NCBI GenBank assembly: GCA_037952775.1
Contig: JBANAY010000003.1
Coordinates: 31,248,001 to 31,312,000 of the forward strand
DNA: 64,000 nucleotides
Direction of reading: 5' to 3'
Source of the DNA: Clonostachys chloroleuca
Lineage: Eukaryota; Ascomycota; Sordariomycetes; Hypocreales; Bionectriaceae
In this document: positions 46,517 to 56,674 of the stretch, piece after piece
Layout of the letters: each line of letters opens with the position of its first letter
Numbering within the stretch: the stretch's first letter is position 1
Program-made: the position numbers and the translations under genes
Notes under the pieces: generated by a model
What the model was told of the DNA's origin: nothing
Database searches by the model: none
The model's input: only the letters and a program-made list of their open reading frames with translations

Positions 46517-46640
46517 CCTTGGTACTACCACCACTCTCCTTGGTACTACCACCACTCTCCTTGGTACTACCACCACTCTCCTTGGTACTACCACCACTCT
46601 CCTTGGTACTACCACCACTCTCCTTGGTACTACCACTACA
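46517..46640 (+). repeat. 21-nt tandem repeat, about six copies, ending at a start codon
   Basis: The unit CCTTGGTACTACCACCACTCT is repeated from 46517 with period 21; the sixth copy is cut short and runs into ACTACA, then ATG at 46641. The copies are nearly identical, which points to recent expansion. The array would form most of the leader of the pseudogene that follows; read through, it would encode repeats of LGTTTTL. Confidence 0.8.
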
Positions 46641-47638
46641 ATGGATGACCTCTCTTCTGCCGCTCGCATCGCCGAAGCTACACTTAATGTGAGTATTCTC
46701 TTGACAATAGTCACTGAGGCTTGCTGACGTTGTTCCTTAGCGAAATGAACGAGAGAATGACCTCTCTGTGAGCTGTGCCCGAAGGCTAGCTACAATCCAT
46801 GCGGTAAGCTTCCTCTCTCTTTGTATATTTGTTTGAGGGTGAACCCTAACCATCTCTGCTACTAGGACATACAAGCAGTCCTAGAGGACGAGTTCCCTCA
46901 CTGCCCTGCCATGGCAGGCCGGCACCCACCTACTCTCCCCTAAGGCCTGTGAACTTGCCATCCGTGGAGCACCTTTTCGTTCATTGGACCCTGAATGCGA
47001 GGACCAAATCTGGGAATACCAGTTTCTTCCCTCCTTCGTGGCTTTGATTGCAGACAAAATCAAAGCAGCTCCGTGGGAATGGCGTCGAGCCCATCCTTGC
47101 TGTGCCCCGTCGTGTCGTCTGTTTGTCCTGGAGGATGGCTCCTGTGTCGACACTCAATGCTCCTCAATAGGCACCTGCCCCGGGTGTCAAGAGGGTACGG
47201 TCTTTGATGGTGGTCGTAATCATATGACGTAAGTCTTGGGCCGAGGACAGACGATTGAGCTATCACTAACTTTTTAGAAGCTGTGTCAACTGCGGGTTCC
47301 AGTGGTATCATCTGTGTGGAAGTGGTGGAGCGGAGTAGGATGCAAACCGCCACTTCCTAGGAGACGAATGCCCCTGGGTTGGTGTCGAAGCATGGAGCAG
47401 GAACGAGACTCGAGTCGTCAAAACTCCAGTGGCTAATACTCCAGTGGACACTTTGTTGGATCGTGCCAGGCGATGCAGGCACTACTTTGGCGAACAACGG
47501 GGGAGTCCAGAGGAGAGGAGGTGTCAATTATGCAGGGAGGTGATGAGAACACATGTATTTGCCTGCTCAGCAGGTTGTGGTGTCCGGTGCTGCACCTGGT
47601 GCAGAAGACGGGAAGGTTGGGTCTCCTTGCTCGGCTGA
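46641..47638 (+). pseudogene. Cys-rich zinc-binding-type protein gene, disabled
   Basis: Inferred exons: 46641-46688, 46741-46803, 46866-47228 and 47278-47638, with regular GTGAGT, GTAAGC and GTAAGT donors. The product starts MDDLSSAARIAEATLN. In exon 3 the frame changes near 46911 (after EFPHCPA) and continues as WQAGTHLLSPKACELAIRGAP and a long conserved-looking block with HPCCAPSC, CSSIGTCPGC and DGGRNHMT. Exon 4 adds SCVNCGFQWYHLCG, then an in-frame TAG at 47336-47338, after which the same frame stays open for about 100 codons with CQLCREVMRTHVFACSAGCG and CCTWCRR, ending at TGA 47638. Paired CxxC units suggest a zinc ribbon and a RING- or IBR-like C-terminus. One frameshift and one nonsense codon make a full protein unlikely. 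Function unknown. Confidence 0.6.
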
Positions 47639-47689
47639 GGCCAGAAGGCCACGACGTTGAGGTTGATAGACAATACTTGATAATAACAA

Positions 47690-47799
47690 CCATGATGGAT
47701 TATTGCGCAATTATTAGGCGAAATTGTCTGCTTACTATTTTACAATAAGAAAGTATTGTGATGCGACTAACTGCCACAAAATTCTGTCGAGGTGACTTT
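47690..47799 (-). repeat. short interspersed repeat, copy 3 (incomplete)
   Basis: On the minus strand it begins AAAGTCACCTCGACAG and continues with TTTGTGGCAGTTAGTC and CAATACTTTCTTATTG, matching copy 1 closely, but the far end (GGCCTGTATTG) is missing or too diverged to see. Confidence 0.55.
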
Positions 47800-47857
47800 G
47801 TAAGGTAGTCAGCGTCTGACACTACTTGGATAGGTATCCCAAACACTTACTTAGCGA

Positions 47858-47964
47858 CACAAAACCGGCAACCAAATCTATCAAGACAATTGCTTCATCA
47901 TTGCTATGCGGAGCACATACATCATGGGGACGCCACAATTATCCCAGAATCTTTGTATTATTTT
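47858..47964 (+). repeat. diverged direct repeat, right copy
   Basis: Partner of 45808-45912: shares ATTGCTTCATCATTGCT and CGGAGCACATA with similar flanks on both sides. Same orientation as the left copy. Confidence 0.5.
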
Positions 47965-48065
47965 CGCTCGCGTCTCCACACATGTCGTGAACTCTAACTC
48001 TGAAAAATCAATCTCTAACAAGACAGAACAAGCTAAGCAAAAAAGAACAAAACACAGCTCTTTCT

Positions 48066-51000
48066 TTAAAGAACATAACTACCACCGCCCAGGGCACCCC
48101 AGTCACGAACCGGGCGGGCTTCTTCAAGCTCGATGCACCACCAGAGAACATCCTTGGCCTTGTCAGCCTGGCCACTCTCCTCATGGGCACGAGCGAGTGC
48201 GAACCAAGCATCTGAGTAATTCCAACTGGTCCCAAGACGTGTTAGGCCAGATAAAAGACCATGGGCGCGATCGCGGGCGGCGAGCCGCTCCGCAAGAGGG
48301 AGACAAGTTGCCTTGTAAGGCTCAGGGAGGTCATCTTCGTGGGCAAGACATGTCTGGTTGTGCAAAGGGCTGGCGAGGGGCGCCGAGCTTGGTGAGCTTG
48401 ACGTAGTTCCTAGACCTAGAGGATTGCTTGGAAGAGTTTTGGGGGCAACCTTGCCAGTCTTGGGTGCGGGAGAGGATGGTTTGAGCAGGATCTCGGTGCC
48501 TTCGAGACGTGGGAATGTGGGCACAGGGCGAATCACTTCGCTGTAGACATCCAGTAGAATATTTGACAAACCGACAGTGGCGGCTGGGTGGTTTGGCGAG
48601 TATGTGAGTGCCGTCTCGAAATCCGAGCGGCCGTCATAGGGAGCATTTCTTGCCACAGAAAGGTGACCATACTGCGCATTATGTTAGTAATTGAACCTTT
48701 TATTGTAGCTGGGCTCCAAACTCTTACCTCTGCAAAAACATCACCCCACAGATCCTCAATGCTCTTCTTCTCTGCCCAGGCAACACCTTTCATCGTTGAC
48801 GAGTCGGACGGCTCCCTCTGCTTGTCAGCCTCCAGGCTTTGGACGAGCTTCTTTGCTTCCGTAACGGCACCCTCGCAATCGTCATAGAGACTTGCACGGC
48901 GATAGAAGCCTGCAATCATCAACCAGACACCGATCAAAATAGTCGTCCTTTGCACTCTCTCCTTGTCACTAGAGAATTGAATCAGAGGTAAGAGATCACC
49001 GGATGTATATGTCACGCTGGTTGACGACTCTACGTGCTCAGAAGACTTAGAAACGTTGGAGAGGAACGAATTCAACGTGGGAAGTGGGCGGCCTCGCGAT
49101 GACGAGGCCGCCGATGCGGACGAAATCTCCCTGTTTATCGACGAGGTTGTGGAAAAGAAGTCGGAGTTGTCATCCGAGGGTGGGGCTGGCTCCTCTTCAA
49201 CCACCTGCGTTGATACATCTGCCGTGCTGGGCCGTCTGTGCCCACTCATACTCCTATCTCGCTTCTTGAAGCTGCCTCCTTTAGCAGACTCACTTCTGGG
49301 GCCCCGGGTTTGCCCAGTACTTCCCCTACGAGTTGATGGGGGCTGGTGGTTCTCGGTTACTTGAATAGTTGGGGCCCCTGCGCTGCCAACTGTGCGCGCA
49401 GTTGCAGGCCTCGTAGAAGCCCCGGTAGATTTCTCATTGTTCACGGCAGTGTTGCTGACACTTGCCTGTCTTGTTGCTGGCCGAGACTTGTCCCTGCCAC
49501 CAAAGAAGCTTCCGCGGATACTTCGGAAAGTGCCTGCTGTCTTTGGAGGTTCGTTGACCTTGGAGACGCTGAGGTTACCAAGGGACTGTGGTATAATGTT
49601 TCCAAAGAGCCGAGAAAAAAGTGTCAGCAGCTCGTAGCTAGCGTTGACAGCAACTTCAGGGCCCTCAAGTAGTTCAACAAGAGAGAGTTGTGTCATCTTC
49701 ACCTCCAAAATGGACTCCTTCTCTGCGTCGTCCATTTCGTCGACGAGGCCGGTTCGAGATTCAGAGGATTCGAGGTCTTTAAGATGCTCACTCTTAAAAT
49801 GAGGATCGCCCTTTCCGAAAAGGACCGAAGGATCCCTGAATTGCTCGAAAGCGCCTTCACAAGCCCGCGCAGCCAGAATATAATCTTGCCGGGCGCTGAG
49901 AAGCAAGGCCAGTAAATGCCACATTGGTATCAGGGAACGCTCCTGCCAATACGGCCCGTGTAATAAATGATACTGCTCTTCCCTTCCCTTGCTAGTAAGC
50001 AGCGCTGTTCTCGCTACCTCGATGGCCGTTGTCAGCTCTCTCCGTTCGGCCAGCAACAGAGCAAGACTGAAGTAGCTCCTAACATCTCTTGATCGGCCAA
50101 GCTCCGTTGCTAGAGATCTGCGCAGGCATCTTATAGCTCGTGCTTGGATCTCCGGTCGCGAGGTTGCTTCGTGTGTGGCCCTTGACCAATGTGCTTGGGA
50201 AAGCCCAATGGCTTGCCACGAGAGAGCCAGAACGTGTGGTGCAATCGGAGGGTGTAACTCGCTCGGCTGCCCATTTACCATGGTTGGGCTACCGACACTG
50301 TCCGAGGATTTAAACTGAGGTAGCCTGGCCAGCCAGTCTTCCAGCTCAGCTCCAAGCTGACGAGCCTTCTCAATGACATCGTCATTTCCGTATCGGCACA
50401 ATGCAATTATGGCCTGTGATATTGTCTCCAACACCGTCCCATCGTCATCCAAACCTGGTTCCGCCTCTCCAGTCTTGTCGACTCGCACCTTGCCCTTCTT
50501 GACAATGTCCAGATAGGAGTCAAATGCTTTGAACGCTAGATCAAATTCCGCCACGGCAAGATGGACCACAAATAGGCTGCGTAGAATGGCTGTAGAATGG
50601 TAAGTCTTCTGTGCGGCATTGTAGAGTACGTCAAGAACACCCCGGGTGAGACTGTTGCGACCCCCTTGCCCAAGGTCCTGTTCGCGCCATCCACGGCCGC
50701 TCAGGATAGACCAATTCTTGACAACCAGCTGGACGAAAACCTCGACCTCGGCTCGCTCTTCGTCGGCGCGTGGAAAAGTTGTTTCGGTTAAAAGGAGTGT
50801 CTGGTATGCCGCTTCCGCACTCTTAATCTCGACCCTCAGCTGTCCACGAGCTGACATGTCGTTCGAAATCTTGCCCAGGTGTCCAGTGGGGTAAGGGAGG
50901 TCTTCCGCCAATATCCGGGAAAGAGCCCAATAATACTCATACCAAACTCTGCGTCGTGGCACGGATCCTCTAAATCCATAGCCACCAATAGCAGGAGCTG

Positions 51001-51862
51001 ACATGGTCTCCCAATACTTCGCCCAGGAGCGGAAGCAGGCGATCGAGTTGACCTCATCCAACAACGTGTCGCCATCTCTGATCGACTGACTAGCGAGCAT
51101 ACAATACTCAGTAAGGTATAGCTCGGACCAATAACTCAGTTGTTTCCGGGCTCCTTGGCCAGACCATAGGCGAGACAGAGCATTTAGCCCAGACAGGAAA
51201 GCTGTCAGAGATGCCTTCCTCTGGTCGTCACGGGACAAGCAATTGGCCCTCAAATATGCTGCCTTCAAGGCACACACTGTTGTCCATTCCGATATAGCAC
51301 CAGCAGGGTCAACGTTGATATCCTCGGGATCCAGACTGCTTGGTAATTGGGCGAGTGCAAGACTGTAATCGGCCACCACCCAGTGCAACCAGCCCGCACA
51401 CACCTGAGCCTGAAACCTATCCTCGACATGCTGGGTCTCGTTTTCGATGGATTCGAGGAGTTTGGGAAGTATCGTGGCAATGTCGAGATTCACAGGGACT
51501 GGGTGACCTGAGGACGACCCTGACTGTCGGGCGCTGGTCGAGGCGGCATGTGTTGCATTCGATATCGCGCATTCCGTCTCTGCAGTGATGGCAAGACCTA
51601 TTTCACATGCCCATTAGGCACCCGCGGAAGGTAGCGGGGAGGTTGAGGAGGGGTTATATATCGTACATGATCGGTCTGGCGCGTGCTTACGGACCTTTCG
51701 AACAAGCTCGGGGACCGCACTCCAGCTGCCCTCGCAGCGGGCTATGTCCAGCTGCTGGAGATAATTCGCAGCCTTGGCCTACGTCGCAATCCTGTGAGCA
51801 TGTGGGTTTCAAGGCGATCGTATCTTGCGCGGCCTGGTGTTGGTGGGTGAACTTACAGACAT
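48066..51862 (-). CDS. ypp1: Ypp1-type TPR protein, PI4-kinase (Stt4) complex subunit
   Basis: Minus-strand exons 51862-51857, 51778-51667, 51597-48728 and 48671-48066, predicted 1197 aa. The first exon is only six bases (ATGTCT) before GTAAGT, and joins to AKAANYLQQLDIARCEGSW. The next joins give HAPDRSCLAITAETE and WGDVFAEYGHLSVARNAPYDGR, all frame-perfect. The protein is mostly helical TPR-like repeats, with the C-terminal TPR block around DFETALTYSPNHPAATVGLS and YSDAWFALARAHEESGQADKAKDVLWWCIELE. A low-complexity Ser/Arg-rich insert lies mid-protein. Ypp1 (TTC7 in animals) links the Stt4 phosphatidylinositol 4-kinase to Efr3 at plasma-membrane patches and is needed for PI4P supply and endocytosis. 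The gene is divergent from RIX1, sharing a 765-nt promoter region. Confidence 0.85.
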
Positions 51863-52627
51863 GTCGCGATTCGAGCTGGTGGACGGTTTTCAAAGTAGCG
51901 GGCAACGGCGACTAGAACAAGGCCAAGAGCATGGCTGGCAATGGGGGCTAAGCAGAGAAAAGCGACAAACAATGCAAATCAAGCATTCAGATACACGGGA
52001 GCTGCCGCAAAGAATCGCCAGACCGAAAAACGCAGATCAAGCGAGTGGCGGGGTGGTGCAGAGACTGAACAGCTGGCCAGGAACAAGCGCCTGAAGATGC
52101 TCCTGAGAATCAATATTTGGTCGTACCTGGCGGGAGGAAGCGACAATGACGGTAAGCCAGAGCTCTCCTTACCCGGGATCCGGCTCCAGCCAATCGCAGC
52201 ATGGAACCAGCCCCCACCTGCTCCAATGGGTCAAGCCTGTTTACTATTCTGCAGATATCCACACACTAATCCTGATTTAGTCGAGAGAGTACTTCCAGAA
52301 CAGGACGGTTCCCCAGTTAAAAAAAAAAAAAGGATATCGCAAAGAAAAAAGTTGGAATCATGAAGGACTTCATTTTGCTCAAGCGCTCATATTGAACTAT
52401 CTACCTCCATTGAATGAAGATTTTTGGGAAATTTGCCGTTTCAAATTGACTGGATTTCCTATATCTTCATCGGAGACACTCGATTGTATTTACACGGTAT
52501 AAATTTTATCGCCACGAGGCAGCAGCTGTCATTCGCCCAGTAGCATCTCATCCACTTGCTCTGAATAGCTACCAGTCTGGTCACACCCGTCGCATGCGGA
52601 GGCCTGGTTCTCATACATCCTCTTCAA
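51863..52627. promoter_or_regulatory. shared divergent promoter region of Ypp1 and RIX1
   Basis: 765 nt between two divergent starts. It includes a poly-A run near 52319-52332. Open frames here are unsupported. No specific factor sites were identified. Confidence 0.45.
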
Positions 52628-54968
52628 ATGGCGACCGCTCTGTCGCCTGACCTTCAGGTCATCTGCAAAAAGCTAGCCTCCAATTCCGCCAACCAGCTGT
52701 TACAGTCTCTGCCTTCCCTGGTCAACCATGTCCTCCGCAGCAAACAGGCCCTCTCAGCCTCACAAGATCCCAAGTCGAGCAGAAAGGGTGGCAGCTCAGA
52801 AACCTCAATGCTTGTCCACAAGCTAAAATCACAAATCACCACCCTTATCCAAAGTCACAACAAGGTGGCCAGGTTCGTAGCCATCAGCCTCATCAAGGCT
52901 GCCGTCGATGTGGGCGGATGGGAGATCCTGCAGGGCTCGGAAACTTGGGTCCGGGAGCTACTTTCTATCGTTCAGGTATGTTCCGACTCATATATCGTCT
53001 CCAATAAGCCGTCACTAACACATAACAGAAGGGCGATCCTCTTGCTTCCAAGGAGCTGGCCGTCGCCGCTCTCACAAAGATCTACGTGCTCATCCATCCC
53101 TATCAAACCTTGAATAGAGAAATCGCCACAAAGACTATTCCTGCTTTTGCGACTGCCTGTGTTCAGCTACTCAAGTCGGCGGCTAGCGACGACGCATCAT
53201 TAGATTCATTGAGCACTGCGGAGGTTGTATGCGACGCCCTGTCAACCCTGATTCCACTTTACCCAGCCACACTTCGGCCTTCCAGCAGCCAAACCCAGAC
53301 TGCAGTTAGGAAATTCCTGGCGCCCACGCTGTCTGATGGCATCTTCATCCCAGAGTCCTTGCAACATGCTAGCAGAAGAGTCGTCATTCTACAGCACTTT
53401 GTGGCTGCCAAGACCGGAGGCAGCGAAGAATGGCTCAAAACCGTCACATTTGTCCTCAGCGAGCTTCATTCAACCGCCGACCAAGTCCTTCGAGCGGTAG
53501 ATGAGGCATGGACACCTGCAGATGGCAGCTCTCGGGGCGTGGTTGATCTCGAATCGGAACCTCACGGAGGCGGCGCGGCACCAAATCTCACACCGTGGGC
53601 TGGCATCCAAGCTGGAACGCAGCGGATAATCGGGTTGCTTCAATATGTTTCAGACTGCCTACGGTCCCCGACAAAGGGTCAGGTTGCTGTACCTCTGGCT
53701 AAAATCATGGATGCGGCTTCTCGATTCTGTCTGATCGCCCGACTATCGCCAAAGACCCAATCATGGGACCAATCTATCCAAACTAAAGCAGCAATCGGTC
53801 GAGACGAAAAGGAAGAGCTATGGAGTGCGATACCGGATATCCACGTTGCGGTCCTCCAGGTGTTCCGTGTATTAATCCAGAGATTTGAGAAGGATACCCT
53901 TCCATTGGTCCCGGAAATCCTAGATCACATTATTCGCGTCTTCAACTCTGCTACCGACAACGAGATTATGCGCACCGCCGCCTATCAAACCTTGAAGGAT
54001 TCATTAAGTATTGCTGGGCCGACTCTCTCCAAACCTACGATGGACATGCTCGGCCCCATCATCGGCGCATGCTGCCGGGACCTCCAAGAAGATTCAGGGC
54101 ATTTGAAGCAACCCAACAAACAAGCGACCAATAGTGGAGAGACCAAAAAGAACGGCATATCGGTCAACGCCGACCTCTTCCTCCAGAAGCCTCAGGACTC
54201 CGCGGGGCCCCAGTCTGTTTCTCTAAACCCTCGTCACAAGGCGGCCGCGTCGGCCCTCCTAGCATCATTGCTGGCGGAGCTCCCCCAACAGCACCTCAAG
54301 CCAAGCCTACGAAGTCTTCTGGACCAGACCGCAATCCTCACGAAGGACCGGGACGCCATGCTAGCAAGCGTCCTCAACCCTTACCTGGATCCCAAGGGGC
54401 GCAGGTACGCCAGCCTCTTGCCTCACTTGACGCAACAGTATCCCCAGGACCCCGCTCTTGATATCCTCCGTACGAATCTCCGGACGGATGTTGGGGCTCC
54501 CGTGGTCGACCAGACAACACTCGATGAGGAGGATGAGGCCGTGGACGATGCGGATGAGGACATGGCCGAGAATGAGAACGAGGCGGACAACGACATGAGC
54601 ATGGATGTAGACGAGAAGACGGCCGAGGGCGACGCCAAACCTTCAGGTCTTCCCGCAGGCGCGCAAATCAACAGGGAGCTTCCCGTACAGAGCAACCCAT
54701 TCAGTGTATCAAAGACAGAGGAGCCCGCCGTGGCCTCGTCCAACGCCTTTGGAGACGTCAGACCCCGGGCTACCTCCCCCCAAAGAGAAAGCACGAAGGC
54801 CCCAGCCCGGCAAATACTAAGAGGCGGGAACTGCAGGATAGAGGGGATCTGTCGAAGCCAGCCTCAGCTGCGCCAGCAGAAGTAGCTGACGATGACGATG
54901 ACGACGAAAGCGTGCACCTGAACATGGAGCTTGAAGACGATGATGAGGACGAGGACGAAGATGAGTAA
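52628..54968 (+). CDS. rix1: pre-rRNA processing protein Rix1, with a frame break near the C-terminus
   Basis: Exons 52628-52975 and 53029 onward, joined by a GTATGT...ACAG intron. The N-terminal helical domain (LQVICKKLASNSANQLLQSLPSLVNHVL, RFVAISLIKAAVDVGGWEIL, WVRELLSIVQ) and the following HEAT-like part are typical of Rix1, the scaffold of the Rix1-Ipi1-Ipi3 (PELP1-like) complex that guides ITS2 processing and 60S subunit maturation with Rea1. As written the frame ends at TAG... of 54883-54885 after 734 aa with an unlikely tail. One extra base in the C6 run at 54776-54781 would instead continue PKRKHEGPSPANTKRRELQD and an acidic end DDDDESVHLNMELEDDDEDE to TAA 54966-54968 (762 aa), which is what family members have: a KRK-type nuclear signal and an acidic tail. 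Confidence 0.88.
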
Positions 54969-55234
54969 TGTATAGCATTGATGCAGCTGGCTGGGCATCA
55001 CATCTCTAGTTTAAAAGTAGTAGTAAGCATATTCAGTCACAAGCCAATTCTGGTCTAGCACTTTAAATATAATCCTATCCAAATGGCCAAAAAGCAAAGC
55101 AAATATCAGTGTCCAGATTATCGCCTCCAAAAATAAAACGCCATCCGATGAATCCACCCTTTTTATGTAGGTGCTCTGCCGTCCGCCCATGCCGCCAAGA
55201 AAAAAAGAGAAGGGAGAAGAGAACAAGGTGTGGG

Positions 55235-56080
55235 CTAATCCCGCAGCCATGCTCTGCGCTTCTCTTCTTTCCTGGCCTTTCTTTTCTCTTTGAACGCCTT
55301 GAGTTCCGACTTTGAAGGCTTTTTATTAGATCGCTCAGCCTTCAAACTGCGTCCATCATGGGCATTTGCTGCGGCGTCGACATCGAAGAAGGCATTCATC
55401 TGCCGTCTGGACTTGGCCTCATCAGTATGCCTGTTGGGACCCGCCTCGTCAGACTGGAATTGGCCAGTGAAGCGGTTGAAGTTGCCAGTTGAGCCATATG
55501 GATCTGCCATACTGGGGCCAGCGGCATCGAGGCTCTCGTCCCCATCCTCTTCCTGGTATCCCTTTGCGTACCACGCATTCGGGTCGTAGTCACCATGGAT
55601 CGCCGGGTTATAGCCACCTGCTACGGGTGTCTCTGAGGTGGGAGGCCGAGGCTCGCTGGCAGCCTGCGTCGCATTCTGGTCAGGCACGCGTGGATTATCC
55701 CACTGAGTCTTTCCAGTGAAGCGATTGTAGAAAAACCAGGCCGATGTGTTCGCGTCCCATTGGCAATCCCATCCATCGTCTTCCGCCTGAGGCACAGGTT
55801 CACTAGGCAATGGAGGTCCATCTGGGACGGCTTCGTTCGGCAGGGGAGGTTGGCCCGGAACATCTTCATCTGGGAGCGGAGGCGCGGACTCTGCGTCTGC
55901 GGTGGCTGCCGCGGGATTCTCGTTGACAGAGTCCTTGCTTGGCTCGGCGCGGGGTGTTTCTGACGGTTTGGAGGCATCCGGCGCCTTTTCGCTGTCGTCT
56001 AGTCCATTATTCTTACTGGGCGACTGCGTTGGCGATGCAGATTTTCGAGGAGCCGCTGGCGGGCTCAAGGGAGACGACAT
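55235..56080 (-). CDS. WW-domain protein with PPLP repeats
   Basis: Intronless minus-strand gene, 281 aa from ATG 56080. One WW domain lies at residues 102-134 (Trp104, the aromatic block WFFYN at 115-119, Trp127, Pro130). Just before it is a spacer with three PPLP units (about 67-92), itself a known type of WW ligand. A second short motif, TGNFNRFTGQFQ, resembles part of a degenerate WW. The C-terminus is strongly basic and helical (KSELKAFKEKRKARKEEKRRAWLRD), typical of RNA-associated or nuclear proteins. WW proteins with such tails are often splicing or transcription adaptors, but I cannot name an ortholog. Convergent with RIX1, 266 nt apart. Confidence 0.78.
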   Translation of the reverse strand: MSSPLSPPAAPRKSASPTQSPSKNNGLDDSEKAPDASKPSETPRAEPSKDSVNENPAAATADAESAPPLPDEDVPGQPPLPNEAVPDGPPLPSEPVPQAEDDGWDCQWDANTSAWFFYNRFTGKTQWDNPRVPDQNATQAASEPRPPTSETPVAGGYNPAIHGDYDPNAWYAKGYQEEDGDESLDAAGPSMADPYGSTGNFNRFTGQFQSDEAGPNRHTDEAKSRRQMNAFFDVDAAANAHDGRSLKAERSNKKPSKSELKAFKEKRKARKEEKRRAWLRD

Positions 56081-56674
56081 GGCGCAGAATGTAAACGAAT
56101 TGATGCCAGGAAGGATAATTCACCGGATACACTGATCACCTGCAACTGTGAGTCTCTTGCGAAGGTCTGGACATTGTTATGATACTTATGCACCTGTGGT
56201 TTTAGCATCAAATACAATGGCTAGCAGAAAGCTCAAAGCCGTCAGCGCACCTTGAAGGTAGATGGCTATTGTCCCTTGACTCGACGCATGTCCAGAAGAA
56301 AGAGAGCTTCCTTGTGATGAATGGGTCTAAATACGACTATCTCCCAATCGGGGTTAGGCGTTGGAACTCCGAGCGAGCTACATCAAGTCACGTGAATGAG
56401 TCCGCTCCATCTCCCCTCCCTCAGCTTCTCAACCTCTCACAAAATGCAGCTTACGCCTCGAACTCGCTGGCATTTGTCGCCCACAATAGAAGATGTGTAT
56501 CACGAGTGGCCCAGATCGCCCGCCCAGACCTTGGGAGCAGACGCGTCTGTGAAACCCGACATGCAATCATGGTGGTTCATAAAGGCGCCTGGTCGCATAC
56601 GCCGTGACTCGGATGTTTGCTGATCTCTCTGTAATACGATACCTATTCCCAATAGAATACACTGCCCATCGAAT
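56081..56674. other. divergent intergenic region
   Basis: 594 nt between the WW-protein gene and the GH16 gene, holding both upstream regions. The open frames seen here are short and unsupported. Confidence 0.45.

Larger units (their letters stand above)
45259..46640. other. intergenic region with repeats
   Basis: No intact gene. It contains one copy of a diverged about 105-nt repeat (45808-45912), interspersed repeat copy 2 (46087-46226) and a 21-nt tandem array (46517-46640), each listed separately. Confidence 0.5.
47639..48065. other. intergenic region with repeats
   Basis: Contains interspersed repeat copy 3 and the right copy of the about 105-nt diverged repeat, then the 3' region of the Ypp1 gene. 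No gene. Confidence 0.5.

Noticed and set aside
22000..48000. A coherent undescribed multi-gene system (defence, biosynthetic or mobile) in the accessory stretches
   Set aside because: The parts found are decayed, unrelated families and short repeats; no co-directed intact gene set or recognisable enzyme combination is present.
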